Of a stretch of 64,000 bases of DNA, positions 11,205-23,645 are shown in pieces. The DNA is from Calliopum simillimum (Eukaryota; Arthropoda; Insecta; Diptera; Lauxaniidae): positions 22,101,329 to 22,165,328 of the forward strand of contig OX638369.1 of the NCBI GenBank assembly GCA_951812925.1. Direction: 5' to 3'. Made by a program: the position numbers and the translations under genes. Every line of letters starts with the position of its first letter. The stretch's first letter is position 1. Below the pieces are notes generated by a model that was not told the origin of the DNA, made no database searches, and saw only the letters and a list, made by a program, of their open reading frames with translations.

Positions 11205-12749
11205 GAAAATTTATTCAAAAGATAAATAAATTTTACCAATTTAATCCAAATTTAAACCAACAAAACTGAAACGAAAATCAATACAAATATCAAACGGATG
11301 TACTGAGGACCTAAAACAACATAAAAAATAATAAAAAATACAACCCAACAAAAATTATCATCATAATGGAACCCAATTATTTTGAGCCATTTTTTTTTTT
11401 TAAATGTTTTTTACATTTTCTACTGTCAGACAAATCACCAACATGTGCTGCAGCATTTTCAAGTATCATTAATAAATATTTCATGAATCATTCTTCATTA
11501 TGCTTCAACTTTCTCTCTCTATTTCTCTCTCTCTCCCTCAGTCAAATGTAGAATTCAATTGTGCTGTTTCCATTTTATTTTTGTATTTTTATTGCTGTTG
11601 TCTAGTATTTGTTGTTGCTGATTTAGTTCCACTCTAGGAAATTTCGAGCTCAATTGTACACAACAAATCAAAAGCAAAATATGCAAATTTATAAAGAACA
11701 AAAAATACAAAAAACATCTAATAGTAGTAGAAAGAAGGAAAAATTTTGTAACAGATTTGCAAATGAAAATGGACAGCAACACTGAATGACCTATGTATTG
11801 GTAAAGTACCAGGCAATAACTAATAAAACAACAAAACGAGAGATAGCAATGGAGATATATAGCAAAAAAGCAACATTTGAGAATAGGGTGGATGGAAGGG
11901 CGAGAAAGTGAAAATAAAGTGAAAAACAAACCATTCTACGAAAAAATTATGCGGAACAAAAATGCTTGATATCAACGAGTGAGTACATGGAATTTTAAAG
12001 ATTTTTTTTCATATACACTATACTTTTTCCTTCAGAAATTTTTTTTTTTTAGAAAAATTCTGAAAATATCACGCGTTTTCTATAAAATGTCATATACACA
12101 TTGGTACATTTATTAATATATCAAAAAAAAAATAATGGAAACTCTGAGCTAAGAATGAAAATATTAGTGTGGATATAAAATTTGTATTTACTTTTTATTC
12201 GCATTTTTCCCTTAATTTTTTATTTAAAATTTATTTAATTTTTTTTTATGATATCATTGAATAAATAAGTTTTTATCTGTTTTATATTTGCCGATATTTA
12301 ATTTATTATGGGTTGAAAAAAGCAAATGGCAATGCTGCTGCCAGCTAATTTCAAATTCAGATCAATATTTATTTTGCGCTTTTCCATTTTTTCTGTTTTT
12401 CCTTGAACCTTTTTTATTTTTGTAAAACTTTAAAAGTTTTTTGTATTTAATTTGTAGTTTTAGGTAAAAAATTCATAAAGTATTAAACTGCTTCTTGTAA
12501 AATGTATTATCGATTTTATTTGAAAACATATTTTCAGAATCACCAAAGACTTTTCATTGTAAATCCGATAGTACCTATGTACTTGGCCTTAAACTTTTAT
12601 TAAGAAACCCAAATCTTATCTCTCACAAAAGTCAATCAAATGGAGCTCCTTAAAAAAATAAATTTTCCAAAAATAAGACAAAAACTAGTAAGGGTAATAC
12701 CTCTGACTTGGTAAAACATATAATACCCTAAATTGCAGTGTTGAGAATA
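11205..12749. other. Unassigned AT-rich DNA
   Basis: A (CT)n stretch lies at about 11510-11540. The remaining sequence is AT-rich with poly-T runs. A 124-codon minus-strand frame (11555-11929) is hydrophobic low-complexity sequence without recognisable motifs. Confidence 0.5.
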
Positions 12750-13110
12750 TTTGACTTGTACCCGACGTGCCACGCCCTTTTGTCCAAATTTTCTTAGTTT
12801 TCGATCAAAGCCTGCAACGTCTATATCTATACGAAACTTGGTTGAACTATCTCAAATAACACATAGCGAGTATGTATACTACGGGATTTTGAAAAATTTG
12901 CTTTCATGGGAAGTGCCACGCTCTTTTGTTCAAGCTCATCTAGTTTTCGCCCTGAGCTTGCCACGTCTATTTCGAATTTCTATACGCAATTCAGTTGCAT
13001 TATCTCAAATAATACTTGCACTACATTATTATGAAAATTTCGCATGTATTGGAGATGCCACGCCGTCCAGTCCGAGTTCGCCTTGTTTTTGATCAGAGCT
13101 TGCATTTACT
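12750..13110 (+). repeat. ~144 bp tandem repeat, 2.5 copies
   Basis: The phrase GTGCCACGCYCTTTTGT and its relatives recur at about 12768, 12914 and 13056 (spacing 146 and 142). Each is followed by a tagttttcg...gcttgc segment, a TATACG...GTTG segment and TATCTCAAATAA. The GCCACGCCC core links it to the family at 29270, 30530, 38370 and 42178-43330. The 113-codon plus-strand frame at 12751-13092 simply spans the repeat. Confidence 0.7.
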
Positions 13111-13143
13111 ATTAATAGTGTCTGACTAAAATTTGACTGAATC

Positions 13144-13292
13144 ATAGTATAGTATAGTATAGTATAGTAGGTATAGTATAGTATAGTATAGTATAGTATA
13201 GTATAGTATAGTATAGTATAGTATAGTATAGTATAGTATAGTATAGTATAGTATAGTATAGTATAGTATAGTATAGTATAGTATAGTATAGT
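13144..13292 (+). repeat. (TATAG)n pentanucleotide microsatellite
   Basis: About 29 copies of TATAG with one interruption (GTAGGTATAG near 13169). The two overlapping minus-strand frames reading YYTIL repeats are artefacts of this array. Confidence 0.98.
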
Positions 13293-14230
13293 AAAGCTCT
13301 GTCGTCCTATGAGACAACTATACTCTTTCCAAGTATTATCTATTTCCTGAACCAAGTTGGTTTTTAATATACATTTTGTTTACTACGTGGAACGGCAAGA
13401 TAAACTGTCTTTCCGTTGCCTTTATTTACCTCCTTTTCTGGTGTCCAGATTTCAATAATATTAGCTTTCCAAAATAGAACTTTGATAATATCAAAACACT
13501 TTGTTTGAGTAAACTGAAGATGAAATTTAAGACTTAGTGTGTCTAAAAAATGCCCGAGAAAATATATCGAAGTTTTCTCCACGTCAACATAGTTTGACTT
13601 AAGATTTTCAAAAACTCAATCTTCCAATGTAACTCTAATTGACATAAGTATATTGTGAGGAGGAAAGTCAGCGGGTCCATGTTTTGCTTGTTTGAACTAT
13701 AGATATAAGTAATTATTTTAGGGAAAAATAGCGTAATTTTGTTTAAGGTGAAATCCCCATCACATCACTAAAAGTGATACAAATGACAACACAGCACAGC
13801 AGCTATTTTTGACACATAGCTGTCGCTCAATTTGTTCAATGTCAAAGAATCATAGCATAAATTTAGACACACAGCAGTTGATCGAGTCAGTCTTTGCATG
13901 TCCGGCGACCGGCAAACAACAGCAGCAGTAAGCAGAAGAAGCAGATAAAGCGGCAAGCAGCGAGGAAACCAAATGTTTGATAAATTTAAGTAGTTGTAGT
14001 AGCAGTAATGGGACCTAGTAGCGTAGAGACTGCAGCACTAAACACACGTAGCCCGATAATAAATCAGTTGCCTGTGGTTAGTGCAAGCGTGTGGGGTCGC
14101 ACAAACTATTAGCCCGATAATATATCAATTATTCGTGCAATCTAGTCTCAAATAGAGTTGGGTATGCAAATAGCAGAGTAGTAAGCAGATTTAGGGGTAT
14201 TTAGACGCGCATAGGAGAGCATCCTACGAA
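13293..14230. other. Unassigned DNA
   Basis: No recognised gene. CAG/AGC-type triplets lie at 13915-13960. Two similar phrases AGCCCGATAATA occur about 59 bases apart near 14050-14120, suggesting a small duplication. Confidence 0.45.
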
Positions 14231-14581
14231 ACTTTACCGAAAAAAATTTTTTTTTTGGCTTTTGGCCAGATAATACCGAGTTTTCAAAACCATAACAGTT
14301 TTTAAAGAATATATCTTAAGCACGGATACAAAACTTTTTACCTACAAAACTGCTTACCAATATTTTTGTGCAAATGTAACCAAAAAACCTTAGTTTTATA
14401 ACCTTTGACTTAAAATCTCACGGTGGTTTTTAAAAAATTTTAACTTTTTGAAATACCACCCGTGATTTTTTTCAAGGATAATGTTGGGGGACCCTTCTAG
14501 TATCTAAATCCGCAATCCGCGAAATCAAACGTCCAGCCGTTTTTTTTTTTCGACTTTTAAGTTTTTTTAACGATTTTTGAG

Positions 14582-14708
14582 TATATCTCGGTGTGTATAT
14601 ACATATTATGTACACATATATATGTATATACGTACATATATATACTTGTATATGTATGTATGTGTAATATATATATATGGTTATATATATACATACATAC
14701 ATACATGC
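14582..14708. repeat. TATA/CATA/TATG microsatellite tract
   Basis: Mixed runs of TATA, TACA and TATG dinucleotide-like steps, ending in (CATA)n at 14691-14704. A minus-strand frame through it (14472-14735) reads tyrosine/isoleucine repeats and is not coding. Confidence 0.9.
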
Positions 14709-14899
14709 ATATGAAAGGTATCGTTTCCGCACCATTTATTTTTAAAAAAAATCGGTTTTTTCGTATTTAAGAAAAACACAAACAAAAATTGGAAACGAAA
14801 GTAGTCATTCCAGATGTGATTTTGGATGCTTAATCCGATTCCGGTATTAGAATTGCTCTATTACGTCTGGACTTTGAGATATCCTTACATATATGTTTA

Positions 14900-15400
14900 A
14901 AGGACACCATTTTTTTCCTATTTTTGAAGTTATATAACAAGATAAGGTAATATTATGCCGTAAAATCTGGTATGACAGTTAATAGCCCTAGTTTTTTCCT
15001 TGAAAACTCAATCAAACCGATAACGACATCTTTTTTTTGTCGGAGATATCTTTGCCTAAAAAGTTGAAAAAGTGCAAAAACACGATTTTTGGCTATATTG
15101 GATGTTATATGCAGGACACACAAAATTTTTTTGGGAATTTCTATTACCAGAAGCATTTGGTACTTTCTTTGACTTTAAGTTGAGCTATCAAATGTTTATC
15201 TGCAATATTTTTCTGCAGAGTTATGTTAACTTTAAAATCACACCATGAAACTTAAAGCGAAAATCTCGGTTTTCGGCTATATTTGAGGTTATAAACAGTA
15301 CGGACGAAATTCGTCTGCTCTTTTTTACTAACCGAAGCATTTAAAACCATTCTTTATCTTCAAAATAAGCTATCACCACCGTGATCTCTGTAATGAGACA
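14900..15400 (+). repeat. Degenerate ~180 bp tandem repeat, about three units
   Basis: The phrase ending in GGCTATATTNGANGTTATA occurs at about 15081 and 15267, with a weaker copy at about 14907. Matching trailing phrases (gaagcattt..., ...ctttaagttgagctatca versus ...ttcaaaataagctatca) follow at the same offset. Divergence is high. Confidence 0.55.
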
Positions 15401-17266
15401 TTAAAGCAACATTTTAGAATAACAAAAGAAATTTTTACGCCAAAAATCAGCTATCTACATTAAATTTAAAAAGTTTAACTCCTATTTGACTAAGCAAAAC
15501 ATTCCTATCTTCATATCTACATAATGTCTAACACCTTTAAGACTTTTATCATACTTCTGGTATATAAATTATTAGGTAAATATCCATATTTAACTAAAAT
15601 AACAACAATAGTCTTATGCATGTTTTAGTTTGACAACAACTGATGTTTATGGAAAAGGATTAAATAATAATCTTTTAAAAGAAAAATACAATTTTAGAAC
15701 AACAAGAACAATTTCAAATAATTTAACAATAAGAATAATAAGAATTTAGAGAAAACACAAACATACAATTAAACACTTCAAATTGAAAAATGTAATAACT
15801 CAAGAATGAAGGTTCTAGGAAAACTGAAAAAAATATTTTTACAGATAGTATTTTTATGCAAATATTGAAAAACTAAAACTATGTAGCTTAAAACCAACTA
15901 GTTTTCTCATAAAACGATTTAAAATATATCAAAATTTTGGGCTATGTAAATTTTAATATCAAAGTGCTCTAAATCTTCCATCACATACTCATATGTATGC
16001 GTACATTTGCAACATATGATCTCTTTTGTATTTACTGGCATATCTGATCCTGACATTGCAAATACACAAGTGTAATTAACAGTATGACATATAAAGCAAA
16101 AGCTCAGGTATTTTCATGTATATATGTCTGTATGTATGTATGTGTAGGTATATTAGTGTTTGGCAAAATATTTTTGCATTTCTATGTTTTATGTAGTCGA
16201 AAAAGCAAGAATGCACACACACACACATACATTTTCGTGCACACAACAAAGTTGCACATATTTGTGGCTTTTGGGATTTTATGCATTTTTGTGCTGCTTC
16301 TTAATTCGTTATCCTTTTGTGTGTGTGCCTTGTTGCTGTTGCTGTTACTGTTGCTAAAGTAAATCCATTTCTGGGACTTCAACTAATGCATTAAGTTATT
16401 TCCATCTCTATTTCACAAAGTCCATTGAAAATTGTATACACGTGTATGTGTATGTGTATGTTTGTGTTTGTAACGAAATGTGTGTTAGGATTTTGTGTTA
16501 AAATTATTTTCATTTTTCGAAACAAAAACTTACACACCTTAGTGCTGACCCAGTTAAACCAATATATTTTATTAGGTCATTTTTATATTTCAAAAAGTTT
16601 AAAATTTAAGATTCCAAAAATCAGTAAATCAAAAAGACTTAATGAAAATAAAAAGGCCTAGCATCATTTCACAACTGCTAGATATTCAAAGAAAATCCAT
16701 TGTCAGTAAAAGTTAACGTTCTCTTCCCAGAAAAATCTTTTCAGAACGGTTTTTTGACTTATTCCGTATGGTTTGACCCTTACAATATTTTGAAATCCTT
16801 CAGTATTTTTGGTATATCCCAAGAATTAAGGAGTTTTCTAATAAATATCGGCAGTTAAAAAAGACAAAACTCAGAGATTTAAATTACTAAAACTGTTTTT
16901 TCAGTATATACAAGTATCCAGATGTATTAGTATGTATAAGCTCGATGATATTGTTTCAATTTGTCCGTAGCTATCATAATATTTTTAAATATATTATGAA
17001 AATTTTTGGATATTGTTTTTCTTTTTTATTTACATTTATACTCTACACCCAGGGTGTCCTTCCGTTTGTCAAGCAGAGAAGGAGGCATGGCAGATATAGA
17101 AAAGTATATATATTCTAATAAAATTTGAAGAGTTGTTGTAGGAATGTTTGAGCTTTGAAAAAAAAAAATTACACTAAAAGAAAATTTTCATTTTGGAGCC
17201 ATTTTGGGGCTCCCTAACTATTTTGTTTTTATATTTTGATTTAAATTTAATTTTATTATCATACAC
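15401..17266. other. Unassigned DNA with microsatellites
   Basis: Contains (TATG)n at about 16118-16150, (CA)n at 16214-16230, TTGCTG repeats at 16330-16355 and (TATGTG)n at 16440-16465. Three overlapping open frames at 16084-16382 are readings of these. No gene recognised. Confidence 0.5.
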
Positions 17267-17287
17267 ACAGAGCGAAGAAAAAACCAC

Positions 17288-17470
17288 TTTCGTGAGTGTT
17301 TTAACTACATTTCGTTGCTGATTTAGATTTAACAACGCTCCCAGCTCATATTTGTATGGTGCGTTGCAAAATCGCTCACAAACGTAGTTGAAACTTATTC
17401 AACAACGCTGGTTGCCAAGCGTTGTTTAATCGAAATCAGCAACGAAACGTAATTAAAACACTCACGAAAC
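17288..17470. mobile_element. Palindromic MITE-like inverted repeat
   Basis: The left arm (17288-17339) starts TTTCGTGAGTGTTTTAA and contains TTCGTTGCTGATTT and AACAACGCT. The right arm (17419-17470) is its reverse complement with a handful of changes. The spacer of about 80 bases itself holds another CAACGCTGGTTG/CAACGCTC pairing. The structure fits a small non-autonomous foldback element. Target duplication was not identified. Confidence 0.7.
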
Positions 17471-17533
17471 GTTGTTAAATCCAAATCAGCTCATCTTAAA
17501 ACAATTGGACTTTCAGTCAACTTTACAATAATG

Positions 17534-17605
17534 ATGCCCCTAGCTGAGTTGCTAACGCCCGCATCTACCGCACGGCAGGTTCCAGGTTCAGATCTGCCCA
17601 ATATC
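17534..17605 (+). repeat. tRNA-derived SINE head (A and B boxes)
   Basis: A TAGCTGAGTTG A-box-like sequence starts at 17541 and a GGTTCAGATCT B-box-like sequence starts at 17585, exactly 44 bases later, the spacing found in tRNA genes. The flanking stretch GCATCTACCGCACGGCAGGT is tRNA-like in composition. Stems do not close well enough for a working tRNA. The likely identity is the promoter end of an old SINE on the plus strand, with body continuing into the AT-rich sequence after 17605. Confidence 0.5.
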
Positions 17606-18057
17606 AAAACAGAAGAAAATTTTATTTAAAGCATAAAATTGCGAATAATAAAAAAAAAAAATAATGTCAGTTTTCATTGCCATTGACAAGAAAAAATAAA
17701 AAATTAATTCAAAAAAATTCTTTTTTCTTTTGCTACCAACTCGCGTTGTTAAGACTGCCACAAACGAGCCATATTCAAAACATGGATAGCCACGTGGTTA
17801 AAATAACTACGTTTCTGCCACTTTTGACAATGACGTTTTCTCTGTGTAGGTATTACCAAAATTTATGTATCATGAACATACACAATTTTCTCATTACAAA
17901 ATCATGTCACAGAAAAATAACAAAATGTACATTTATGCTTCGAAAAAATATGTAATTGAAATTTTTTTATATAAACATCAATATAAAATTTATACAAAAA
18001 TAGTATAAAAGATTTTTGAATGGCAACACTATTAAATTTAAGCCAAAACAGTGTAAA

Positions 18058-18855
18058 TTGTATTAATACTTTGTTTGTCACTGCCCGCTTGAAATAATTT
18101 AACTGAAAGGTTCGAGGACGACGGAGTTTTTTGTTGGGCTCTTTTCAAGACATCATCCGAAGTCAATCCTGACAAGAATCCAAATCGTAACACGTGCCAC
18201 ACCTCCCGGGAAGATAAGCACGTGCCGATTTTCAAGTTCAACTTCAGTTTGGCGCATTTTCGATCGAAAAATTTACCTTGCGTTTAATATTTTTTTTTAT
18301 TTTCATACTAAATTTTGAAAATTCTTAAGAGGCAAAAGTAATAATATGATTTGGCTGGTATTCTCTCAGTAATGAATTAGATTGGGTTTTGCTTACATAA
18401 AAAGTTCACTTGATGGTGTTGAATTGATAACATTTATTCAAAAAAATTATTTCGGTCAAATAACCAATTTATAATAAAACGATTCATATTTTTACAATAT
18501 ATGTTCTGTAAAATTAAAAAAAGCGGCTAATTTATTTCCTAAAATGCCCCGAACTAAAGTTGAACGCAGAGGTATGGTTTCTTGGACAAATATTCATAAA
18601 ATTTAATGGGTTTTTACATAACGGTGTAGCCGAGGTCAATATACGCACAAATAAACGGTATTTAGTGCAAACATTTTAAAAATATTCGTTTAAAAATTGC
18701 AAAAACTATCCGTTTTCAAAATCGGCGCGCGTTACGATTTGGATTCTTGTCAGGATTGACTTCGGATGATGTCCTGAAAAGAACCCAATAAAAAGCTCCG
18801 TAGTCCTCGAACTTATCAGTTAAATTTTTTCAAGCAGGTCGTGTTGTATTAATTT
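18058..18855. mobile_element. Foldback element with ~130 bp arms
   Basis: The left arm (18058-18198) and right arm (18728-18855) are inverted copies at about 90 percent. The conserved core includes TCAGGATTGACTTCGGATGA and its complement. The left arm also has an extra ~28 bases that repeats CACGTGCC. The 480-base loop is AT-rich and has no coding sequence. Both arms, read from the loop outward, give the phrase RFGFLSGLTSDDVLKR followed by SSNLSVK-F-QAG. The right arm has stops in this reading. I do not recognise the protein. Confidence 0.75.
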
Positions 18856-19369
18856 TATACGAACAAGTATGAACGATTTGTATACCAAGTTATACCACAG
18901 ATTTTATACCAAGTTTAGTGTGGATTTGTATTCATTTCAAATTTGTTTGAATTTTACACCCAAACTATTTACTGAAAAATGAGATATGTCGGCTCAAAAT
19001 CAGTGCTTTTTCAGCAAAATTAGATACTGAAGCATTTTTTTTTAATTTACTGAAATACAGAACACCAAAAAAAAAAAAAAAAACAAGCAAGGGTATGCAT
19101 TTTTAATACTTGAAAGCAATTTGTTTTTATTTTTATCATATTTCTATGTACCCACTAGTTTGGGCCAAATTTTCCTACGACTAAGGGAACGCAATCTACA
19201 GAAAATTCTTAGAAAATTTTTCCAATAAACAATGGGCCTAAGATCAATATCGAGATTATGCTTTTAAACGAGAAGTTTTTATACGAAATTTGAAACTAAA
19301 AAAATAACTTATTTAAAAAACACTATCGTATCAAAGAAACGATTCAAATTATAAAAGTACTGGCTCTAG

Positions 19370-19760
19370 TTTTTTACGTTTTTTGAAACAAAAACTTTAA
19401 AGAAATAAATATCATTTGTTTTATGAACTTTTTGAAGCTGTTTTTATCTTAAAGACATTTGCATACATACGCGCTTGTTCTTAATTCCGATTTTGATCGG
19501 AGTAAGAATGGAATTAATCTTAAGGTGCTCTGCGTTTCGATATTGAAAACCATATCAGGATTATGTTTCAGTAAATCGGACTGAAACCAGTAGCTAGTTT
19601 TCCATTTTGTTTTTCGAAATGCAGAGCACCTTAAGATTGATTCCATTTCGACTCCGATGAAAATCGGAATTGAGAACATGCGTGTATGTATTCAAATGTC
19701 TTTAAGATGAAAACAGGTTCAGAAAGTTGACAAAAGTAAAGTAAACGTAAAAAATGCAAC
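19370..19760. mobile_element. Inverted repeat, foldback type
   Basis: The left arm (about 19370-19548) and the right arm (about 19605-19760) are inverted copies. The best matched part contains TTCCGATTTTNATCGGAGT, GGAATNAATCTTAAGGTGCT and CTTAAAGACATTTG. The centre is near 19575, with a ~55-base loop. Overlapping minus-strand frames at 19449-19822 are made by the two arms and are not a gene. Confidence 0.75.
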
Positions 19761-21770
19761 CGACAAGTCTTTTTACATTTCAAATTAATTGTTTGATTCC
19801 AATATTTATAAGCCCGCAACAATATTTCGATTTTGGTTTTATTTTAATATTTGATTTTTTGGTAGAAATCGCTCCACAAAACAAATTTGCGAAATACTGA
19901 GCAAATACAGAACACTTTCTAAAATACAGCACATTTCTTAGTTTAAAAAATTATACATAGCAGAGGCCTCAAATACAGTACGATTGGTCACCGTAAGCAT
20001 ATATGACTTTCCAAAATTCTTTTATAAATTATTTAGTATTTTATCAAAAGAATATCCCACGGAATTTGAAGACTACTCAAGAGCTGATCTATGACAGTAT
20101 GGTAGCCTTCGAGACTTTGCTGCATAGTTTTTGGACTTTTTTCGGTATAGTATAATATAAAATGTCTCATTAAATTCCTCGAAATATTCTTCTTCTGTTG
20201 TTTTTTTGTCATCAGTTTGTGAGCTTAGCTTAACAGAATTCAAATAACGTATAAGTTCTGGCTAAAAATGTTTAAGCAAAAACTTTGGGACATTACTTTT
20301 TTTAAGAAAATTTGATTAAATTTCAAAATTTTGCAAAATTGTCTGAATTATAATTTAATTATGAACGATGGACAGCAATTCACAAGAAAAAAGTTTGAGC
20401 TAATGCATACAAAAGTAAAGTGACCAATTTAGTGAAAAATTTTACTAAATAAAATTGTAAGAAATAGTAATGCATATATCCAAAATCACTAAGATCATAT
20501 TGAGCGATAAATGTTAGAACTAGACTTAAAGCAAACTTCAAACTATAGTTAGTTTGTCAAAAATTGTTGAAAATTTTGACATTACACATTTGGTCAGCTT
20601 TACTTGCTGCAAAACAGCTGGGACATAATACAAGCATACATGAATATACAAAAATACAACTCCTTCACAACACACACAAACACACGCATGGAATGCTTAT
20701 GATAATGAACAAGTAAACGATGAGTTGAGTTGCGATACGATACGATACGATACGACACGATGAGTGTTGAATGTTGAATTGAGTGTGCAATCAACCAAGC
20801 GAGCCTTGAAGTCTGCTACGATTTTTTTATTTTGTTCATCTGCTGAATAACATGTAAAAACGAAGAAAGAAAACAACAACAACAAAACCCAACATCAACA
20901 TACTCAAAGTGTCATTTCCTTGGCATTTACGCTATTTCCGTTCATGGTGGCAACCATAACCATTCATACAGTCATTCATTTACTCAACCATCATCGTACG
21001 CTCTTGCTTTTCAGATTTTCTATCTCTACAGTAGTAGCGGTAGTAGCGCTGCCGTTATGTTATGTGCGCACACAACAAAACAACAGGATCTAGTTTATGT
21101 ACTAGGATGTTGCTGTTGATATTGTTGTTGTTGTTGTGCTGCTGCTATGCTAGGATGTTCGTTTAATGTGCTTAATTTGTGCAATCCCTGTGGCGTACAT
21201 TATCCTTATTATGTGCGGCACCACTACCAATTCGGTATGATATGAAGAAGACAAAAAACGAAACGATGGATAGAAAAGCAAAAGATTCCATGGTAAAAAG
21301 TGCTTTTCAGATACAACACAAGTAGACGTAGTAGTAATATCACTACTTTTTCACATGCACACTATTATACCAGCATACATATATGTATGTTCAAGCATCA
21401 TAATGCCAAATTACCGTTAGTTGCATTATTAGCTTAGTGAAACTTACATGTTTCCGCTAAAGCACATGTCCTTTATGTTTGCTTCTTACTTACACTCATG
21501 CAAATTTTGTAGAAATACATTTGTTTCAATATTGTTAGTAACAATTCTTGTAAAACGAAAAAAAGAAGCGATTGAATAACTTTGACTTTATGAGGGCTAC
21601 TTTTGTCATACTTTAATAAAATAGCTGAAAATTACGGAATTGCATAGGCACAACAGAATATTTATGACTCGAAATCAACACAAGACACTAAAAAAATTAT
21701 AGTTTACTTTTGCTACTTTTAATTTCTTTTTGCATTAATTTTAAACTTTTTTGGTATTAAATACTGATTT
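19761..21770. other. Unassigned DNA with microsatellites
   Basis: Contains (CGATA)n at 20731-20757, GTT triplets at 21111-21145 and CAA triplets near 20875. The stretch 20880-21500 has balanced, non-repetitive composition typical of fly intronic or intergenic DNA. No gene recognised. Confidence 0.5.
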
Positions 21771-21773
21771 TTT

Positions 21774-21836
21774 TCCAAAAAAGTTTGAAATTTATTCCAA
21801 AAAAGTATAAAATTTATTCCAAAATAGTTTAAAATT
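21774..21836 (+). repeat. Short tandem repeat near a small hairpin
   Basis: Two copies of a 27-base phrase (TTCCAAAAAAGTNTNAAATT) and a partial third follow each other. The sequence before (AATTTTAAACTTTTTTGGTAT) and after (ACCCTTTTTGGCATT) pairs with parts of it, so the region can also fold. Confidence 0.6.
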
Positions 21837-22396
21837 AATACCCTTTTTGGCATTGTTCTAAATAAATACTTTTTGGTTTTAAAATTAAACTAAAATATTT
21901 ACTGTTTTACAATTTTATAAAACTATATGGCGACTTTTTAACAGATTTTTCATAAAAAGCTACATTTATAAAAGTGTCTCAGACACCAACACATTTGACA
22001 TTTGTCTAGTAACTAAAAAAAATATCAGAAATAGCTCTTTTCAGTTGTTCTTTATCAATTTTGTATTAGTTTGTCGTCTTTTTTTTAGGCTAGAACTATA
22101 TTTTTGAAAGCATGCGAACAGAAAGTCAATAGCAGGTCAAATTTGCTCCATTATCAATGCTATCCTAGTCTACTCTGCTTCTTCAGAAACTTAAAGAAAA
22201 ATAATTATTGCTATGAAAAGTCAGAGGAATGCTCCACTTTCACTTTGAAGACAGAGCTTTGTAGATTTATTGCGGTGTGTGAGCCTTCAGTAACACCATC
22301 AGAGGAGCAGGACTCATTGGAGTAATAAAATTCCATTTATTTGGGGAAATTTTTGAGTTGATTGAGTTTATCAATAAAGTTTGACTTACTGTCTGA

Positions 22397-22484
22397 ACTC
22401 TAAAGCTTTTAATTTATGAATTGAAAAAGTCCTTAGGACAACTCTAAAGCTTTTAATTTATGAATTGAAAAAGTCCTTGGGACA
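22397..22484 (+). repeat. 44 bp tandem duplication
   Basis: Two copies starting at 22397 and 22441 are almost identical (ACTCTAAAGCTTTTAATTTA...), differing by one base (TTAGGACA versus TTGGGACA). This is the youngest-looking duplication in the left half of the window. Confidence 0.95.
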
Positions 22485-23024
22485 AACTCAAAAGAATATT
22501 GCAAATGACCGTACAGTTCTACTTACATAGTTGGATTTATCGAGTGTTTGCGAGAGGTAAGGCATGCTACCAGCGTTGATTATGGCGAGAATTAGAAAAA
22601 ACATGGTGCAGGAAACGTTGAAACCATTAGTAGGGAGACAGAAGAAACTGTTCTATTAACTGTCAAACGCGGTGTAAAGAATATATTCGTAAGCAATGAT
22701 AATGATATGAGCACACACCGAGAAACCTGTATGATTATAAACATCAAAATTTGGTAGAAATTAACAAATAGCACATTTGATATAGGCGAATTGAATATAT
22801 GATATTATTTAATCGTTCAATCGTATATTTTCTAATAATTACAAAATATATGTTTGAATCATAAGACTTCTATTATTATTAATCTTATTATTAATTATAA
22901 TACATAATATTTGTTATAAATTAAGACAAAACTCTTCTCTGAAACTTGAGTACACTCGCAAAGTTGCAAAAACATAAAAAAAAATTCTTGTCTGTGTGGG
23001 CATTGAACTCATTTCCAGGGCATT

Positions 23025-23488
23025 TTGTTCTTTGTTAGAGGAAAGCGGATTGGAATATATTTGACCTGTACTTTCACAATCCATCAAATAGATATAATTT
23101 TTGACCCAATCAACAATATTTCAAGGTCCAATTTAAGGCATGTTAATATTGACAGAAATTTGTTAATTATTAACAAATATTTTTTAGAATGTTCAATCAA
23201 ATATATTTCTGTGAGGGGAACATACTCTTTTCTCAGCGCAGTAAATCAATCGCAGGGATCTGTTGTGGCAAAGCGCTTCATATCAGAAGAATCAAGTTAA
23301 AAATGGTAATTGACGCAATAGTAGATTTGAATACAGTAAATCTAACGCAGATATCTGTTGTGGATACGTGTCTGAGGTCAAAGGGAAGTGCTTTTGCTCG
23401 GAAGGAATACTCTCGAATTTCGGTCAATTTTATAAAAATGGGAGAAGTGAATATGGGGGAGAAGGTTCACAAAAAACGGGTACAGTAA
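23025..23488 (+). other. Two overlapping unassigned open frames
   Basis: Frames at 23025-23300 (91 codons) and 23189-23488 (99 codons) lie in a stretch richer in G than its surroundings. The phrases CAGTAAATCAATCGCAGGGA and CAGTAAATCTAACGCAGATA, each followed by TCTGTTGTGG, form a direct repeat about 100 bases apart. The second frame ends at ACGGGTACAGTAAGT, which contains a fair 5' splice-site match (ACA/GTAAGT). I recognise no domain and cannot call it a gene. A decayed repeat is as likely. Confidence 0.2.
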
Positions 23489-23645
23489 GTAAAACAAAGG
23501 CAGGTAGTTGTTATACTCTAAATCAGGACCAAATTTTTGAAATGAGACCAAGGCGGGTAGTAGACACAATGAAAATTAAAATCTATATCATTTTGGTAAA
23601 ACTAAAGTAACAAAAAAATATCATAATTTTTCAATAAAAATAAAA

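Noticed and set aside
13029..13355. YYTIL-repeat frames on the minus strand
   Set aside because: Direct translation of the TATAG microsatellite.
17534..17605. Functional tRNA gene
   Set aside because: A and B boxes are spaced correctly, but acceptor and T stems do not pair and the B box deviates at three positions, so a SINE head is more likely.
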